A stretch of 64,000 nt of DNA from Ascaphus truei (lineage: Eukaryota > Chordata > Amphibia > Anura > Ascaphidae): contig CM071587.1 of the NCBI GenBank assembly GCA_036426205.1, positions 981,986 to 1,045,985 of the forward strand. The letters are read 5' to 3'. How positions within the stretch are numbered: the stretch's first letter is position 1; every line of letters starts with the position of its first letter. Of the stretch, positions 33,840 to 45,336 are shown in pieces. Below the pieces are notes generated by a model, which did no database searches, was not told where the DNA came from, and saw only the letters and a program-made list of their open reading frames with translations. The translations under genes were made by a program, and so were the position numbers.

Positions 33840-36800
33840 GAATGCTCGGGCTCGGCCTACACCTACCATCTAGAACGGAGGGTGGGATAAAGCGGGGTAC
33901 GACATGGGTCCTAACCAAAAGGAAAGCAGGGACTCTTTCGATCTATCACATCAACCTTTCACCCTCTCGGCATGAGTTATAGAGGGATGGCAAAGGCAGT
34001 TCGCGGGCGCGGCTCTTCTCCGCGCCATGGAGGCTTCTCGAGTACTAAACCACAATCCGGCTTACGAACTTCGCGCGTCGGTTGGTAATTCCCACTCACG
34101 AGTTTACTGCCGCCTCAAGCCCGCACTCCAAGCTGCTCCTCCCGAGCGTCGTAACTACATAGGGGAGGTGAGTGCACAGGTGAACATCGACTTAGGCTGT
34201 GGAGCCTTTCAGGTCCCGAAATTGGAGCGCAGCCGGTACCGACCCTCCCTCGGATACCCTATTGAGGGGGAAGGGCGGAGGGTGAGCCAGGGCGGAAAGA
34301 CTAACTTTTGGCCCCGCCCGTGTCCCGACGTCCCGCAAACCATCCACGCCTCCAACCTATGACCACCGCGTGGCGTCGTGAGCTTTCGCAGCCTTCCGCG
34401 GCCATCAACAGTGGGGCGGCGGGTGAGGCTCCACCCGACGGCGGGAAGACGAACTGTCTGTGACTCCTGATGTTGCCTACGGACCACCTTACGCCTCAAA
34501 GGCACTGACGGTGGGGGGGCGGGGTCCCGCCCCGTGACTATGCCCCCCATTTCCTCACGATCCTTCACTCGTTATAGGGCAGGCACTCCAACTCCCATCA
34601 TGCAGACAGTCATGCGCAGTTCGAGGACTTTACGGGATGGCATGTGTACCCTTGAAGGGTAGAATAGTGCGGCCCGCACCGGCACTTCAGGGAGTGCTAT
34701 GGGAATTGGGTACCGGGCGAACTGACCTGAGACCCCCGGGAAGCACTCACGTAAATCTTGGGGAACCCAGAGTGCAATGCTCCGGGATGGGCAGGGAGAA
34801 CCTCCTGGCCTCGCGGAATGGCTGAAGGGAATCGAAGCCCTGGATATGGAGTTTGGCCTGGTGGATACAATGCGTGAAAATGGGTATGTTGGAATTGGGT
34901 TTAGACAGGTCCAATCAGGGTTGGTCGACTATATTGGAATGGTTAGGAACCGGCGCAGTTAAAATGTGCCCGACGACTGGTAGGGAATGGATAGTGGGAG
35001 ATGGCCTAGCGGGGTGAGCACGTCCAACAGGGCTCGCTTGGCACCGGCAGGGCGGCACGGACCGAGTTCGTAGAGTGTACACAGCAAGCGGAACAGCCAA
35101 CATGTAGTAGCCCACCCGCCTTCTGTAAGGAGGTGGGTGCCGTCGGTTACTTCGGGGGTGAAGGGCCTATCTAACAAGGAAAGCCGAACATGCGGGGAGG
35201 GTTTCCCGATATTACACACCCTTTAAGGACCGTAACAATTCCCAACATGGTTGATGTGGGGGCCCTACTACTACAAAAAGCCCACTAGTACGGCGTTCAG
35301 CTCGTTGGGAAAGCCTGTCGACTTACACGGGAAACGGGGATAACTTTGGAGTAGAATTCTGTACATTAGGGGATAGGGGGTATAGGGGGGGGTGGGCCCA
35401 GATCAGGTAAATGGCGAAGCGGTCCGGATGAATGGCGCGAGGGGGAGACGCGCCAACAGTTGGATCACCTGTGCGATCGGACGGGCGGCAGAAGGATAGG
35501 CTAAAGGGATAATGCGGATGGAAACCAACACGAGGCGTGATAAGCCCCCGGTCGGAGGTCACCGCGGATGTCGAGCATTCGACGCTCACGGGTATGTCGT
35601 ATTTGGTGAAGGTACTAAAAACGAAGGGACGGGTGGCGCGCAAGAGGAGCGGTGATAGGGGAAACTCACGACGGGCGGCCATAAGACAAAGGGTGCCGCA
35701 GGATAATTCCGCTTACTCCCATGCCACCTTCCAAATGGGATCTAGAGTCCCCTATCCTGGGAAAAGTTGATGGACAGGTCCGGTGAAGGGTGACTATGGT
35801 AGCGCGCGACATGGCGCGGGGACTGCCCACTGACCGATTGGGGGACCACGTGTGTCTCGGCGGACACAGGAAGGCACCCGGTGGATGACGGTGGGACCTC
35901 ATGCGCCTCACTAGCGGCGACCCTAGGGTTTAGAGGTTACAAAAGGCGGAGGGCTTGAGGCCGCGATCCACGCGGCAGGGTAGGTCAAGGCGTGTGGAAA
36001 TGAGGGGTGCGGGTCGCCTACAACCCAGGGTTGGAAGACGGTTGCGAGGCAGGCTGGGCCGTGGCGAGATGCCTCCAGTTCGTGAGATCCACGAGAGCTG
36101 TTGTAGGAATATTTTCGCTGAACCCGGATTCAGGCGGCGGTGCGCGGTTAGCAACACAACCGGGGCATAGAAGCCATAAGGCAGCCCGTGTCCTATGGCG
36201 GAGGGAGTTGGACGCTAATTGGGTTCTGGCAACAAAAACTGAACAGAAGACGGAGGATCCCATTCTGTAACTACAAGGAGGCTTAGCGAAGGTGAGATGG
36301 AGGAGGGCCCAGACGATTTTGAGTGCTCTGAGTACCCGACGAGTACAAGTCGCAGTGGGCAGACTTAACATAGAGAAGGGACTGTGAGTAGGGAAACTAC
36401 GAGTAGAAACCTGAGGCAGGCCCCCGCATTAATGCATAAGATTAATAAAAACGGTGGAATCCCGCTGAAAAGGTGGGAGAGATTATTGCTTTATAGACTA
36501 CTTATATGCACTCTTATAATATGCGACAGAGAATGTGAGCAATATGCTGGGGGCGTGTTGATGCCCAGCCGTCGAGTATGGCAAGACGCCTCGCTTCTAC
36601 TGGGGCCGCTTGTGGAACCACCAGACACTGACGCATGGCACACCAAAGTCGCCGAGCCACCAGCGGCAGACGCAGCCCTATGTGGACCAGCCCCTAGTTG
36701 TAGTCAAATAAACCGGGGAATGGCCCATTCACAGCGAGGGAGATCGAAGGTGCAGATACTGGAGATGGAGAAAGGATGATTGACGCACAGACCAGTTAAA

Positions 36801-37470
36801 GGAGCAGCGGAGGATGGACCTTCATGTTCAAAAGAGGAGTCCGGGGTAGGTAGACCCACAGAATGCGGACAAGGACGCTGGAAGGGCAGGGGTCCCAAAA
36901 AATAAACACGCCACGTCCACTCTAAAAACTCTACAAAGAAGAAGCATGGAATTTCCATCGCCCCCAGCGGGATGCCCGTGCCCTGTTTTTCTGCAGAAAG
37001 AGCCACGAGTCGGCGAGTAATGCAGTACCGCCGGTGCGTAGCAAAAGTAATGGAACGAAGCTTAGGTGCGTAACAGGCGTGCCTTCACCTAGAATGGACA
37101 GGTTACAGTAGGCTGAGCAGGATGGGGAGGGGTCTTATAATCAAATGCGGACCTCCGGAGGAAGTATCTTAAAGAGCACAGAGTAAAAAAGAGGGACCCA
37201 AAGGGAATCGATCGTTACCTGGCGGCCAAACGGGATTAAGGGTTCACATGATCGGGGATAATGTCGACGTTGGTCCGTTCGAGGCAAGCAGGTGGCAGTT
37301 TGGAAGGAGCTGATGGGGAGGAAAGACGTCGGGGGAGGAATGGGGGAAAGTGAGTATGGACGGTGAATTAAACAACGGAGGGTTAAAGCGGGATTGGGAT
37401 AGAGAGGATGGGAGCGATAAGATCTAAGATGCTGTTGGTAAAGTTTTCCCGGTAGCTGACGCGGAGATGA
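33840..37470. other. Anomalous CpG-undepleted block, no features
   Basis: About 3.6 kb with no tandem repeats, microsatellites or recognisable interspersed repeats, frequent CpG, and no open frame longer than about 130 codons. No splice-bounded exons were seen. Unlike a CpG island, the GC level is only moderate. It lies between inverted copies of an internal segment of the surrounding element. It could be unreliable sequence or foreign/unknown DNA. Confidence 0.55.
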
Positions 37471-38616
37471 AACATGAAGTGGATTACCTGCACCCTATGC
37501 CGGTATCTCGGGAAGCAGGAGATCCCCGGGGCTGAAATCAATTGCGGTTCTGCTCCGGAGACCCACTGCTACAGTCAATGTATTAAAATGTAATAAACAA
37601 CTGCTTCAATACCTAGCGTGTAGCACTAAGGCAATGAAGGGTTAAACTGAGGTACCCGGTTTGTTGGGGGTACAGGGGGTGGGTGAAGGTGGTAGTTGCC
37701 CCCAGAGGGGTGGTAGGCCTGCCTGGAACGTTGCGGGAATAGTTAACTCATTCACTACAAAGTAGGGGGGAACCACTCCCACAAACCATCCGAGAGGCCG
37801 AACAACCCACCCTTGGGGGAAATACCCTCTTCATCCAATCCCTCTACCCCCAAGAAACTTAAAATCAATTACCCTACTACCCACCTCCTCTACCCCCAAC
37901 AATATCCCCCCCCGCACCCAACACATACTGTACAATAATGGGCAAAATTACTATTGTCCCAGATTTGGATAATAGCTAATTTGCCCATTAAAAATCAAAC
38001 AGTATCCAGCCAGCATAAAGTAAATCCGTTGTATTTCCCTGCCAGGATGAAGGCCATCCTATCACGTCCTCTGTGTCCATGTCCTCCATGGGCATCAGCA
38101 GACAATCAAAAAACAAAACTAATGGCTTCCAACCCTTAATTACTTTGGCAGTAGTAACTGCTATGGTGATCAAGGGGTTTATCCCCCCTCCCCCGCTATC
38201 CACCGGGGTCAGCCTAACAACCCTCCCCAGGGCAACTACCGCCACCCCTGCTACAATGATTGGCACAGTGTTAAACACATGGCCATGGTTTACCACTATA
38301 GCAATGGAATGGGCAATATACCAATACAAAACCAAGCACCAAATAAAATACATTACATTTCATTCAATATAAAAAAATGGCAATAAACAATTGATTGGCC
38401 ACAGTGGTACACCATGCCCATTTATATAGGTGGTAGTAGGTTTCCTATTCATTGCTATTTGGGTTTATCTTTGCTCCATTGATAGCATAGTTACCACACT
38501 GGACATCAATGGGGTGTATTTGGCTAGTATTGGTTGTAATGTTTATTGTGGGTAGCAGGGAAGGTGAAGGTGGTATTGTCCCATGGTGGGTGTGTATGCT
38601 TACAGGTAGGTAGCCG

Positions 38617-38676
38617 GAGGGTGGTTAACCCCTTCATTACCTTAGCAGTAGTAACTGCTAAAGTAAGGAAGGGTTA
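38617..38676. repeat. Imperfect 25-bp hairpin
   Basis: ttaaccccttcattacctta+gcagt and, after three bases, aactgctaaagtaaggaagg+gttaa are inverted with three mismatches. It is the counterpart of the perfect hairpin at 9588-9617. Confidence 0.8.
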
Positions 38677-38989
38677 AATGCTCTCGCAACCCTCCCGCAA
38701 GGCCTAAACACCCACCATGGGCCAAATACCACCTTCACCCACCCCCATCACCCACATAAACGGGCACTGGTATTTAACCCCTTCCATGCCTTAGCGGTTA
38801 GCGAAAAAAGTAATGAAGCTGATGTAAATGTATTTTTATTGCATGGGATGGAACCGGGTTGTCTCCGGTGCTGTATTAATGTGTATCAACATATTTTTTT
38901 CTAAGTCTCCTCGCAAATCCCATCTGGTGATGGGAAATGCGATAAGTCGCTGGTTCTATGCAGGAGCTTAGTCTGAGAGGATTCTGCGC

Positions 38990-40675
38990 ATTTATTAGCT
39001 TCGGTCTGGAGATTGCTGGGATTATGTGGTTTATACTGTTTGACTTGCTGGATTCTGCGTTATCTGGTTCTGATTGCTGGGATCTGGGCATTTATTCGCT
39101 ATTTCTGGAGCTTGCTGGGATTCTGTGCATTTATTCGCGGTTCTGGAGCTTGCTGGTCTGGGCGTTATTCGATGGTTCTGGAGCTGCTGGGATTCTGGCG
39201 TTATTCGCTAGTTCTGGAGCTTGCTGGGATCTGTGCGTTTATCACTAGTTCTGGAGCTTGCTGGGATTTGTGCGTTTTATTCGCTGTTCTGAGCTTGCAG
39301 GATTCTGTGGTTTATTCGCTAGTTTGGAGCTTGCTGGGATTCTGTGCGTTATTTGCTAGTTCTGGAGCTTGCTGGGATTCTGTGCGTTTATTCGCTTGTT
39401 CTGGAGCTTGCTGGGATTCTGTGCGTTTATTCGCTTGTTCTGGAGCTGCTGGATTCTTGCGTTATCGCTGTTCTGGAGTTGCTGGGATTGTGCGTTTATT
39501 CGCTGGTTTGGAGCTTGCTGGGATCGTGGTTTATTCGCTGTCTGGAGCTGCTGGGATTCTGGCGTTTATTCGCTAGTTCTGAGCTTGCGTGGGATGGGGG
39601 CGGATCTGTGCGTTTATTCGCTTGTTCTGGAGCTTGCTGGGGATTACTGTGCGTTTTCGCCTTGTTCTGAGCTTGCGGATTCTGTGCGTTTATTCGCTAG
39701 TTCTGGAGCTTGCTGGGTCTTGTGCGTTTATTCGCTAGTTCTGGAGCTTGTGGGTTTCTGGCGTTATTCGCTAGTTCTGGAGCTTGATGGGTTTCTGGCA
39801 TTGATTCGCTATGTTCTGGGAGTTGCTGGGATTCTGTGCGTTTATTCGCTAGTTCTGCGAGCGTTGTGGATTCGTGTGTGTTATTCGCTGGTTTGGAGCT
39901 GCTGGGATCTGTGCGTTTATTCGCTGGTTCTGGAGCTTGCTCGGGATTCGTGCAATTTATTCGCTAGTTCTGTAGGCTTGCTGGATTTATGCGTTATTCG
40001 CTAATTATGGAGCTTGGGGATTTGTGCGTTTATTCGTGGTTCTGGAGCTTGCTGGGATTCTGTGCGTTTATCGATGAGATTCTGGAGCTGCTGGGTTTCT
40101 GTCGTGTTATTCGCTAGTTCTGGAGCTTTGCTGGGTTCTGTGCTTATTCGCGAGTTGGCGAGCTTGCGGGATTCTGTGCGTTTATTCGCTAGTTCTGGAG
40201 CTTGCTGGAGTTCTGTGCGTTTATCGCTAGTTGGAGCTTGCTGGGATTCTGTGCATTATATCGCTAGTTATGGAGCTTGCTGGTTTCTGTGCTTTTATTC
40301 GCTAGTTCTGGAGCTTGGGTTTCTGTGCGTTTATTCGCTAGTTTGGAGCTTGCTGGGAGATTCGTGGATTATGTTCGTCTGTTTCTGTGTATGCGTGCCT
40401 CGAGGGTATCTAATGCCGTTTATTCGCTAATTTGGAGCTTGCTGGGTTTCTGTGCGTTTATTCGCTGGTTCTGGAGCTTGCTGGGATTCTGTGCGTTTAT
40501 TCGCTGGTTCTGGAGCTTGCTGGGATTCTGTGCGTTTATTCGCTGGTTCTGGAGCTTGCTGGGATTCTGTGCGTTTATTCGCTGGTTCTGGAGCTTGCTG
40601 GGATTCTATGCATTTATTCGCTAGTTCTGGAGCTTGCTTGGATTCTGTGCGTTTATTCGCTAGTTCAGAGCCTCT
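38990..40675. repeat. 39-bp minisatellite (ttctggagcttgctgggatt)
   Basis: About 43 copies of a 39-bp unit: ttctggagcttgctgggatt followed by ctgtgcgtttattcgctgg. The left 1.4 kb has many gaps, but copies from about 40430 on are nearly perfect, marking a change in sequence quality. The 13-residue repeated frames it creates are not genes. Confidence 0.95.
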
Positions 40676-40908
40676 ATGATCTCTCATCGGAGGTGCCAGA
40701 ACAGGGCGGTTTTCTTAGAAACATGAGTTGGCGCTGTTTTCGTGCCCCCGCTCGGTCAGCTTGAGCAGGAGCGAGACCGCTCGGGGAGACGCACTTCCCA
40801 AACGAGTTTGGCAGGTTATCCGAGCTTTCTGAATATCAGCTTGCCAAATCGTACGGGAACGTCTCAATCCGTGATGAGTTACTTATTGAAGCTACCTGAA
40901 TAGGCCCC

Positions 40909-41460
40909 TAAATCAGTATGTTTCAGTGTTATAAAATCTGCACCATGTATATTTCTATTACTTTAACAAGACAGAGTCCGTGTTACAAGCTTCACACTTT
41001 GCTGCGGTAGCCACTAGTATAACATTGCCAGGAATATCGCGCCCGTCGGCACTGCCGTTTCATGACATGTTAACCTGCCAAGTTCTGCGTTTCTGGCCAA
41101 TGTGACTGTCCAAGAAAAACAAATTTTGTAAAGAATGTAACAAATCGATGTGACGTCTAAATGTAACCGTGCTAAACACAGGGTGTCCTTTCTCGTTTCT
41201 TGGCCAATGGAGGGGGGAGTGTTTGTCAATCATGTGGTTTTTTTGTCTCATCACCCTGTCCTGTGTCAAAGGTAAGGGGAAGGGGAGAGAGCAGGATTTG
41301 CCTGTGCAAACTCTTGTTGAACACACAGTGACATTACACACGAGGGAGCAGCCCGAGGGGATCGCACCCCTCCCAAACTAACTTTATATAATGATTGCGG
41401 ATACTTATAGGGGGTCACATTTGGAGAATCCATCATTCACCCTGATGTGACCCCATTAAA
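40909..41460. other. Intron 2 unique segment
   Basis: Sequence after the 8.7-kb element. No exon or repeat recognised. Confidence 0.45.
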
Positions 41461-41462
41461 CA

Positions 41463-41691
41463 GGGTTGGGCTACTCCTGTGCTCAAGGGCCACCAGTTGG
41501 TCAGGTTTTCAGGCTATCCCTGCTTCAGCACAGGTGGCTCAGTCATTGGCCAACTCCAGTACTCAAGGGCCACCAACAGGTCAGGCTTTCAGGCTGAGCC
41601 ACTGATTGAGCCACCTATGCTGAAGCAGGGATATCCTGAAAACCTGACCTGTTGGTGGCCCTTGAGGGCTGAAGTCGCCCGCCCCTGCCTT
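41463..41691. repeat. Palindromic 'ccaactccag' repeat, copy 3 (tandem pair)
   Basis: Two partly overlapping copies: ctgtgctcaagggccaccag, then ccaactccagtactcaaggg, then the inverted arm ggtggcccttgagggctgaa. Confidence 0.85.
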
Positions 41692-41809
41692 TAACACATC
41701 ACTGCTATGATCACGTGTTGGTCCTCGGAGGAACTGACCCTTTACGGGTTAACACCACAATCTGCTTTCGGTTTAAATACAACCTTCAATGTCCTTGTCC
41801 CTGGGGTTG

Positions 41810-41935
41810 CGGGTGGGTTAGGTGAGGTGTAGGGAGGGTTAGAGGAGGTGGAGGGAGGGTTAGGGGAGGTGGAGGGAGGGTTAGGGGAGGTGGAGGGAGG
41901 GTTAGGGGAGGTCGAGGGAGGGTTCCAGCAGTGCT
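41810..41935. repeat. 20-bp tandem repeat (ggagggttaggggaggtgga)
   Basis: Five to six G-rich copies ending about 30 bp before exon 3 of the BPI-like gene. The repeated GGAGGG tracts could form G-quadruplexes (inference). Confidence 0.9.
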
Positions 41936-41963
41936 TTTGACCTGGGGTTTTCTCCTCTTGCAG

Positions 41964-42089
41964 TATGGTCATACGTAGCTTCCAGCTACCCAACTCGGAA
42001 GTGACCTTCGTCCCCAACGTCGGCCTGAAGCTGTCCATCTCCGGAGCCTTCATCCAGGTGGATGGAAAGTGGAAGATACACTATCTTGT
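41964..42089 (+). CDS. bpi: BPI/LBP-family exon 3
   Basis: Acceptor ctcttgcag, donor gtgaga, 126 bp: one base, 41 codons, two bases. It encodes [20 protein letters not shown], then [20 protein letters not shown]. 'FQLP....VPNVGLK.SIS.A.I...GKWK' is the conserved BPI/LBP N-terminal barrel. In human BPI and LBP the residues after KWK form a strongly basic LPS-binding loop; here they are IHYL-V-SD across the junction with exon 4. An alternative donor two bases earlier would break phase. Confidence 0.93.
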
Positions 42090-42305
42090 GTGAGATTCCG
42101 CGCCTTAAGCCGCCTCGTGCTGATGCAGAACCCCAAACCCTCTCTCTTCCTTCTCTCCCTTTCATAATGCACATGCTGCACTGCGTGATGGTACCGAGTA
42201 TGTCTGCAGTATGTCCATTCACAACCAAGCCAATGAACGTGCTGCAGAGTATGCAAGTGCTGAGTATGTGAAAAGGCTTGAACAGAACAGGTCGCACAGA
42301 CAATG

Positions 42306-42540
42306 GTATTCAAGTCCAGTCCTCAAGGGCCACCAACAGGTCAAGTTTTAAGGATATCCCAGCTTCAGCACAGGTGGCTCAATCAGTTCCTGCTTCAGTA
42401 CAGGTGGCTCAATTAGAGGCTCAGTCGAAGACTTTGACTGAGCCTCTGATTGAGCCACCTGTGCTGATGCTGGGATATCCTGAAAACCTGACCTGTTGGG
42501 GGGGGGGGGAGTGGGGGCTTGAGGAGTGGAGTTGAGCCCC
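42306..42540. repeat. Palindromic 'ccaactccag' repeat, copy 4
   Basis: Left arm caagtccagtcctcaagggc, centre with aggctcagtcgaagactttg and its inverse, right arm cctgaaaacctgacctgttg followed by a G run. Confidence 0.85.
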
Positions 42541-43008
42541 CCTGATTGAATCCTCTGTGTGAGACGCTGGCAGGGGCTGTGCTGCTCCGTGCTATGTCGA
42601 GGGAAGTCCTATATTGTACCTCATTGTAATGCTGCAGATCTGGGTGTGGAGCCCAGCAGGTTTTTCCTCCGGGTGGCTGCCGGACACTATAATTGCTGGA
42701 CAGTAAGTGCGGGCGGAGTTATATCCTGTCCTATATTAGGGGATTGGAGGCACAAAACCGGCACTGAATGCATCAAGGGAACAATCTGATTGAGAGCAGG
42801 GTCCATTTTTCACCAGAAATGACCCTAATAGACATACTATAAAACATGCTACATGTGTGTCTCTGTAGTGTACTGTACAGTATGTTGTTGAAGGGAGATT
42901 ACAAAGAAAACTGTATAGTGAGGATGTAAATCAGATGAGGCGTTGAACCGATTAACACCTGTAGTGGGATTACAGTGTAGCAAGAGTTTGACTATCTAGA
43001 ACAGGAAT
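42541..43008. other. Intron 3 unique segment
   Basis: No feature recognised. Confidence 0.4.
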
Positions 43009-43184
43009 GGCCAACTCCAGTCCTCAAATGCCACCAACAGGCTTGGTATTAGGGATATATCTGCTTCAGCACAGGTGGCTCAACCAGTGGCTCAGTCGTC
43101 GACTGCATCACCTGTGCTGAAGCAGGGATATCCTTAAACCCGACCTGTTGGGGGCCCTTGATGACTGGAGTTGGCCACTCCTGA
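43009..43184. repeat. Palindromic 'ccaactccag' repeat, copy 5
   Basis: A full-length copy: ggccaactccagtcctcaaa on the left and gatgactggagttggccact on the right, with gcttcagcacaggtggctca inside. Confidence 0.88.
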
Positions 43185-43706
43185 TCTGGAACCGTATGAC
43201 TGTGAATCTACAGTAAGTGTGTATGGGAGTTCAGTGTCACATCTAGAACCTAATCGCTATATATTACTCAGGGTGCAGTGGGTGACAGTCCCTTATTGTA
43301 ACGGTCATTTCTGAAAGTCCGGGGACAAAAAAACAACACCAGATTTGTATACAAACATTACTTGCTGTTGGGTTATTACTTAGATAAGTCGGCTTGTGAT
43401 GTTTTCTTATGTACTCTCTACGTTTAGACCTGGGAGACTTTAATAGAGACTCCCTCGGTGAGTACAATATTAGACACTAGCAAAATCATTTGAGGAACAC
43501 AAGGCAGCTCCAATGTATATAGTTCTATTTAGTGAATACATCCCGAGGGGCAGTAGTGAGAAGCCTGTGCTGTCACACGTGGCCCTTACATAGTGAGTGC
43601 CCCCCCATATATATAGCTTTTTGGTTTGGGACTGGTAAGGGGGTTCTTGATGTTCTCCGAGGACTGGTTATCACAAGTTGCCTGTGGTCTTCTCCCCCAT
43701 ATTTAG

Positions 43707-43862
43707 ATCGGACAGTGGGTCCTTTGACCTGAAAGTGGAGGGTCTCAGTATTTCCGTGGGTCTGAGGTTGGGGAGTGATGGATCGGGCAGACCCACCATT
43801 GTCCCCTCCGACTGTAGCACCCACATCTCCGATGTAAAGGTGCATATCTCAGGGAAGTTGAG
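43707..43862 (+). CDS. bpi: BPI/LBP-family exon 4
   Basis: Acceptor ccatatttag, donor gtaagt, 156 bp: one base, 51 codons, two bases. It encodes [20 protein letters not shown], then [20 protein letters not shown]. The match is slightly closer to LBP ('GSFD.SV.G.SISV.L.LGS..SGRPT') than to BPI. The cysteine in SDC is the first partner of the conserved disulfide; the second is in exon 6. Confidence 0.94.
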
Positions 43863-44205
43863 GTAAGTCAGTTTGGCTTCCAACCGCGGCCGGTCATGGA
43901 GGATTCTCGCAGCCCGACCGGAGCGACACATGTCCCAACCCTAAGCGAATAATATGAGAGTACACCATGTATATCGCACTCACTGTCTGACATGAATATC
44001 AACGGAAGAGCAAGAAAACTTACTTTAGAAAACAGGGTTATCAGAGAGAGGAGACACAAGGTGATGGAAATCAGCGGGACTCATTTATCCAATCTCTCCC
44101 TCGGTCTCCGGCTGGGAGACTTAGAAAAGTGACCGTCTAGATGTGTCATCCTCTTCAGGGTGTAAATACAGGGACATTACTTCTGCAATGCTCACAGTAC
44201 CTTGT

Positions 44206-44260
44206 GTATGTATGTATGTATGTATGTATGTATGTATGTATGTATGTATGTGTATATATA
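44206..44260. repeat. (GTAT)n microsatellite
   Basis: About ten copies of gtat followed by an AT run, ending about 30 bp before exon 5. Confidence 0.92.
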
Positions 44261-44290
44261 TATGCATATGTGTTCCTGTTCTCATTACAG

Positions 44291-44354
44291 CTGGCTGTAT
44301 GACCTCTTTCACCGCAGCATCGACTCAGCATTCAGAAAAGCTTTGGAAGGCAAG
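44291..44354 (+). CDS. bpi: BPI/LBP-family exon 5
   Basis: Acceptor ttctcattacag, donor gtgata, 64 bp. It encodes 21 residues, WLYDLFHRSIDSAFRKALEG plus K, matching the helix WL..LFH..IES.. of BPI/LBP. The length equals the equivalent human exon. Confidence 0.93.
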
Positions 44355-44399
44355 GTGATAATTCACACGCATGCCCAATTCCCCGCCTGTCTTTTAATG

Positions 44400-44770
44400 C
44401 TCCTCACGTCCATATATCTCACCTCTGACCTCTCGTTACACCCCTCTGCACCTCCATATATCTCACCTCTGATCTCTCGTTACACCCCTCTGCACCTCTA
44501 TATATCTCACCTCTGATCTCTCGTTACACACCTCTGCACCTCCATATATCTCACCTCTGACTTCTCGTTAGACCACTCTGCACCTCCATATATCTCACCT
44601 CTGATCTCTCGTTACACCCCTCTGCACCTCCATATATCTCACCTCTGACTTCTCGTTAGACCACTCTGCACCTCCATATATCTCACCTCTGATCTCTCGT
44701 TACAGCCTCTGCACCTCCATATAGCTCACCTCTGATCTCTCGTTACACACCTCTGCTCCTCCATATATCT
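44400..44770. repeat. 44-bp minisatellite
   Basis: Eight clean copies of cacctctgatctctcgttac followed by acccctctgcacctccatatatct in intron 5. Little gap noise. Confidence 0.93.
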
Positions 44771-44794
44771 CACCTCCCTGAGTCTCCCAATATA

Positions 44795-44950
44795 CCTCTT
44801 AGATTGCAAGCTCTTCAGGGCGACTCCTCCCGTTGCCTTATCTGACCCCCACTACATGTATGTTATTTCCCCTGTATTGTATACAGTGCTGTGTACATGG
44901 TTGGCCCTATATAACTATAATGCTGTACGAGCATGGAAGTATTATCCTAT
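44795..44950. repeat. SINE-like 'attgcaagctcttcagggc' repeat
   Basis: Contains tagattgcaagctcttcagg and ctgtattgtatacagtgctg...ggttggccctatataac, a common amphibian interspersed repeat ending. Confidence 0.6.
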
Positions 44951-45069
44951 ATAACAACAGCGCTGAAAAGGTCAACAACATGTTGCAATGCATTGTGGGC
45001 TCTTTCAGCACTGAATGAGTTAAATTGAGGGGTGAAGAATTACCTCCTCTTCTACTTCCATAGGGATCA

Positions 45070-45160
45070 GCCACTGGCTGAGCCACCTGTGCTGAAGCAG
45101 GGATATCTTTAAAGCCTCTCCTGTTGGTGGCCCTTGAGGACGGGAGTTGGCCGCCCCCTG
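45070..45160. repeat. Palindromic 'ccaactccag' repeat, copy 6 (half)
   Basis: Right half only: gagccacctgtgctgaagca, then cctgttggtggcccttgagg and gggagttggcc. Confidence 0.82.
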
Positions 45161-45228
45161 CTTTGAGCCTTTAATCGCTTTAAGGTTTGCGCCATTAAAT
45201 AATCCCGTGTTTTTTCCCCCTCCCCTAG

Positions 45229-45292
45229 ATCTGTCCGGTGGTTTCTGATTCCATTAGCAGCAAACTGGGGCCCATTCTCCAGACTCTGCCAG
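45229..45292 (+). CDS. bpi: BPI/LBP-family exon 6
   Basis: Acceptor tttttccccctcccctag, donor gtagga, 64 bp. It encodes ICPVVSDSISSKLGPILQTL plus P and one base. The cysteine is the second partner of the conserved disulfide. The exon length equals the human one. Confidence 0.94.
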
Positions 45293-45336
45293 GTAGGAGG
45301 GGGTGTTTCCCGCACGCCGCAATGCTCCCGCTATAA

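Larger units (their letters stand above)
32215..40908. mobile_element. 8.7-kb composite inverted-repeat element in intron 2
   Basis: The left end ggctattcaggtagcttcga (32218-32237) is inverted at 40884-40907 as tattgaagctacctgaatag plus gccc. Internal blocks are shared in order with the 1.3-kb element at 8494-9820. It also contains a 23-bp array, a 3.6-kb unusual block flanked by inverted copies of an internal segment (about 33680-33790 and 37470-37600), several hairpins and a 39-bp array. No transposase frame was found. Flanks ttaa/ctaa are a possible but weak target duplication. Confidence 0.75.

Noticed and set aside
33840..37470. Considered rRNA, organelle or bacterial insertion
   Set aside because: No recognisable rRNA helices, no long open frames and no bacterial gene organisation; left as unassigned.
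39369..40624. Open frames with a 13-residue Phe/Leu/Cys-rich repeat
   Set aside because: Product of the 39-bp minisatellite, not conserved coding sequence.
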